Assembly (NCBI RefSeq): GCF_024498075.1
Contig: NZ_JANHOF010000013.1
Coordinates: forward strand, 124,001 to 188,000
DNA: 64,000 nt
Reading direction: 5' to 3'
DNA from: Paenibacillus mendelii
GTDB lineage: Bacteria > Bacillota > Bacilli > Paenibacillales > Paenibacillaceae
Shown: positions 63,403 through 64,000 of the stretch, in pieces
How the letters are laid out: each line of letters opens with the position of its first letter
How positions within the stretch are numbered: position 1 is the first letter of the stretch
The notes under the pieces: generated by a model
Seen by the model: only the letters and a program-made list of their open reading frames with translations
Told to the model about the DNA's origin: nothing
Database searches by the model: none
Program-made: the position numbers and the translations under genes

Positions 63403-63713
63403 TTAATTGAGGGGTAGCTGTTTCAGTAATCGCAATTCTGCGCCAGTGTTATTTCTTGTAGCTGTTGGTGCATTCGGATAATACTTCATCAACTCGTGCA
63501 AATTCTGTTCTAAACTGTGGATCGTCTCCTCATATAACGCATGGAGCTGTGGATCCTTCACGTCGTTAAGGTGCATTTTAAATCCGATTAAATGATTTGC
63601 TGAAAAGCAACGAGCTCATGCATCTCCAATGTTTCATGCCATGCCAGATGCTGCTGAGGTTGCCTATAAGTTGAATACAAAGCTGTCCCTCCAAGGTCTT
63701 GGTAGGATAGCAT
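63403..63713 (-). pseudogene. CotF-like spore coat protein gene with a frameshift
   Basis: The minus strand starts MLSYQDLGGTALYSTYRQPQ and reaches HETLEMHELVAFQ, then stops (QII*). Shifting one base gives ANHLIGFKMHLNDVKDPQL and LHELMKYYPNAPTATRN to a normal stop at 63403. Together they make a ~103-residue protein resembling CotF/YhcQ coat proteins. A single missing base near 63610 breaks it, so it is either a recent pseudogene or a sequencing error. No good ribosome site. Confidence 0.65.
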
Positions 63714-63862
63714 ATGCCCAAAAAAGCAAAATCTACTATACCTATCTTGGACGGGGAAGCTAGCAACCACAATGAATAACATTTTTAATCTTAAATGAAT
63801 ATAGGTTGGGCTCTTCGTTAAGAATGAGGTGATCTTAGACGAACAAGGAGGTGTGTCCTAAT
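63714..63862. other. intergenic region before right-edge CDS
   Basis: It holds AAGGAGGTG (63846-63854), a near-perfect ribosome site for the gene at 63863. Nothing else supported. Confidence 0.4.
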
Positions 63863-64000
63863 ATGAATCGTGAAAAAGAAAATCTTGAAACCCCTCAAGA
63901 GGATCTATCTGAAATTGACCGTTCAACTATCCACCCCAAAAGAGGAAGCGGTGGAAATAACCAAATTAAGTCCGAAAAGCTCCGTTATGAAAATGCGGAT
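63863..64000 (+). CDS. unknown hydrophilic protein, cut by right edge
   Basis: 46 residues are visible (MNREKENLETPQEDLSEIDR start), acidic then basic and Gly/Asn-rich, with no hydrophobic segment. A near-consensus ribosome site 8 bases upstream of the ATG strongly supports coding. Its neighbour is a coat-protein remnant, so a sporulation role is possible. Family not recognised. Confidence 0.65.
   Translation, partial: MNREKENLETPQEDLSEIDRSTIHPKRGSGGNNQIKSEKLRYENAD

Overview
The window reads as chromosome of a spore-forming Firmicute, most likely Paenibacillus or a close relative. The evidence is Bacillus-type sigma-A promoters (TTGACA/TATAAT with 17-nt spacers), strong AAGGAGG ribosome sites with frequent GTG and TTG starts, CcpA cre-like boxes, a B. 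subtilis-style fad cluster (fadF, fadN, fadA, fadE, lcfA), KhtTU, GtaB, YneF, GSP17M and YdaT-type stress proteins, UvsE and a CotF-like coat gene, all at moderately high GC. No rRNA, tRNA, CRISPR array, prophage or intact insertion sequence was seen.

Layout. 1-835: 3' part of a 2'-5' RNA ligase-type protein. 1.0-11.7 kb: one plus-strand fatty-acid beta-oxidation cluster (membrane FeS oxidoreductase, hydroxyacyl-CoA dehydrogenase/enoyl hydratase, thiolase, acyl-CoA dehydrogenase, acyl-CoA ligase, thioesterase) with a cre-like box in front and a perfect palindrome before fadA. 11.7-15.6 kb: small proteins, map, a PhyH-type dioxygenase, a GNAT. 15.9-19.3 kb: KhtTU K+/H+ antiporter, a YitT-like membrane protein and a degenerate SRAP protein. 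19.4-24.4 kb: Nudix, AraC regulator divergent from a short pyruvate kinase, and an ABC-F ATPase. 24.4-27.3 kb is a scrambled accessory zone: an 11-bp x10 array, six ~114-bp repeats each carrying a terminator-like hairpin, a transposase scrap, dps, a decayed trxB beside a PerR-like box, and yjbQ. 27.5-33.8 kb: gtaB, a His-rich lipoprotein, araD-araB, a Pro/Gly-repeat protein and a guanylate-kinase-like protein. 33.9-41.8 kb: sodA, stress proteins, ntdP-like, lepB, rnhA, queG, HD-GYP, yneF, folE. 42-51 kb: a DUF2935-SOD fusion, an alpha/beta hydrolase, DUF1877, a broken class I aldolase, a PadR/DUF1048/ABC operon, an orphan SNF2 C-terminal domain and a DoxX scrap. 51-64 kb: iclR, a P-loop protein, acnA, an amidase-domain protein, ddl, uvsE, fabI, TauE/SafE, suhB, a frameshifted cotF-like gene and a CDS open at the right edge.

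How it fits together. The 1-11.7 kb cluster forms a complete acyl-CoA activation and beta-oxidation route feeding acetyl-CoA, and cre-like boxes suggest carbon catabolite control. The most specific regulatory clue is a 17-bp palindrome, GTTTCAYTGARTGAAAC, found just upstream of iclR and again in the predicted acnA leader; the two copies differ only at two symmetric positions, implying that this IclR protein controls aconitase. The most unusual DNA is the 24.75-25.45 kb array, where every unit can fold on the minus strand into an intrinsic terminator or an alternative hairpin. Several genes are visibly degraded (trxB, fda, doxX, cotF-like, a transposase), marking 24-27 kb and 46-51 kb as turnover zones.
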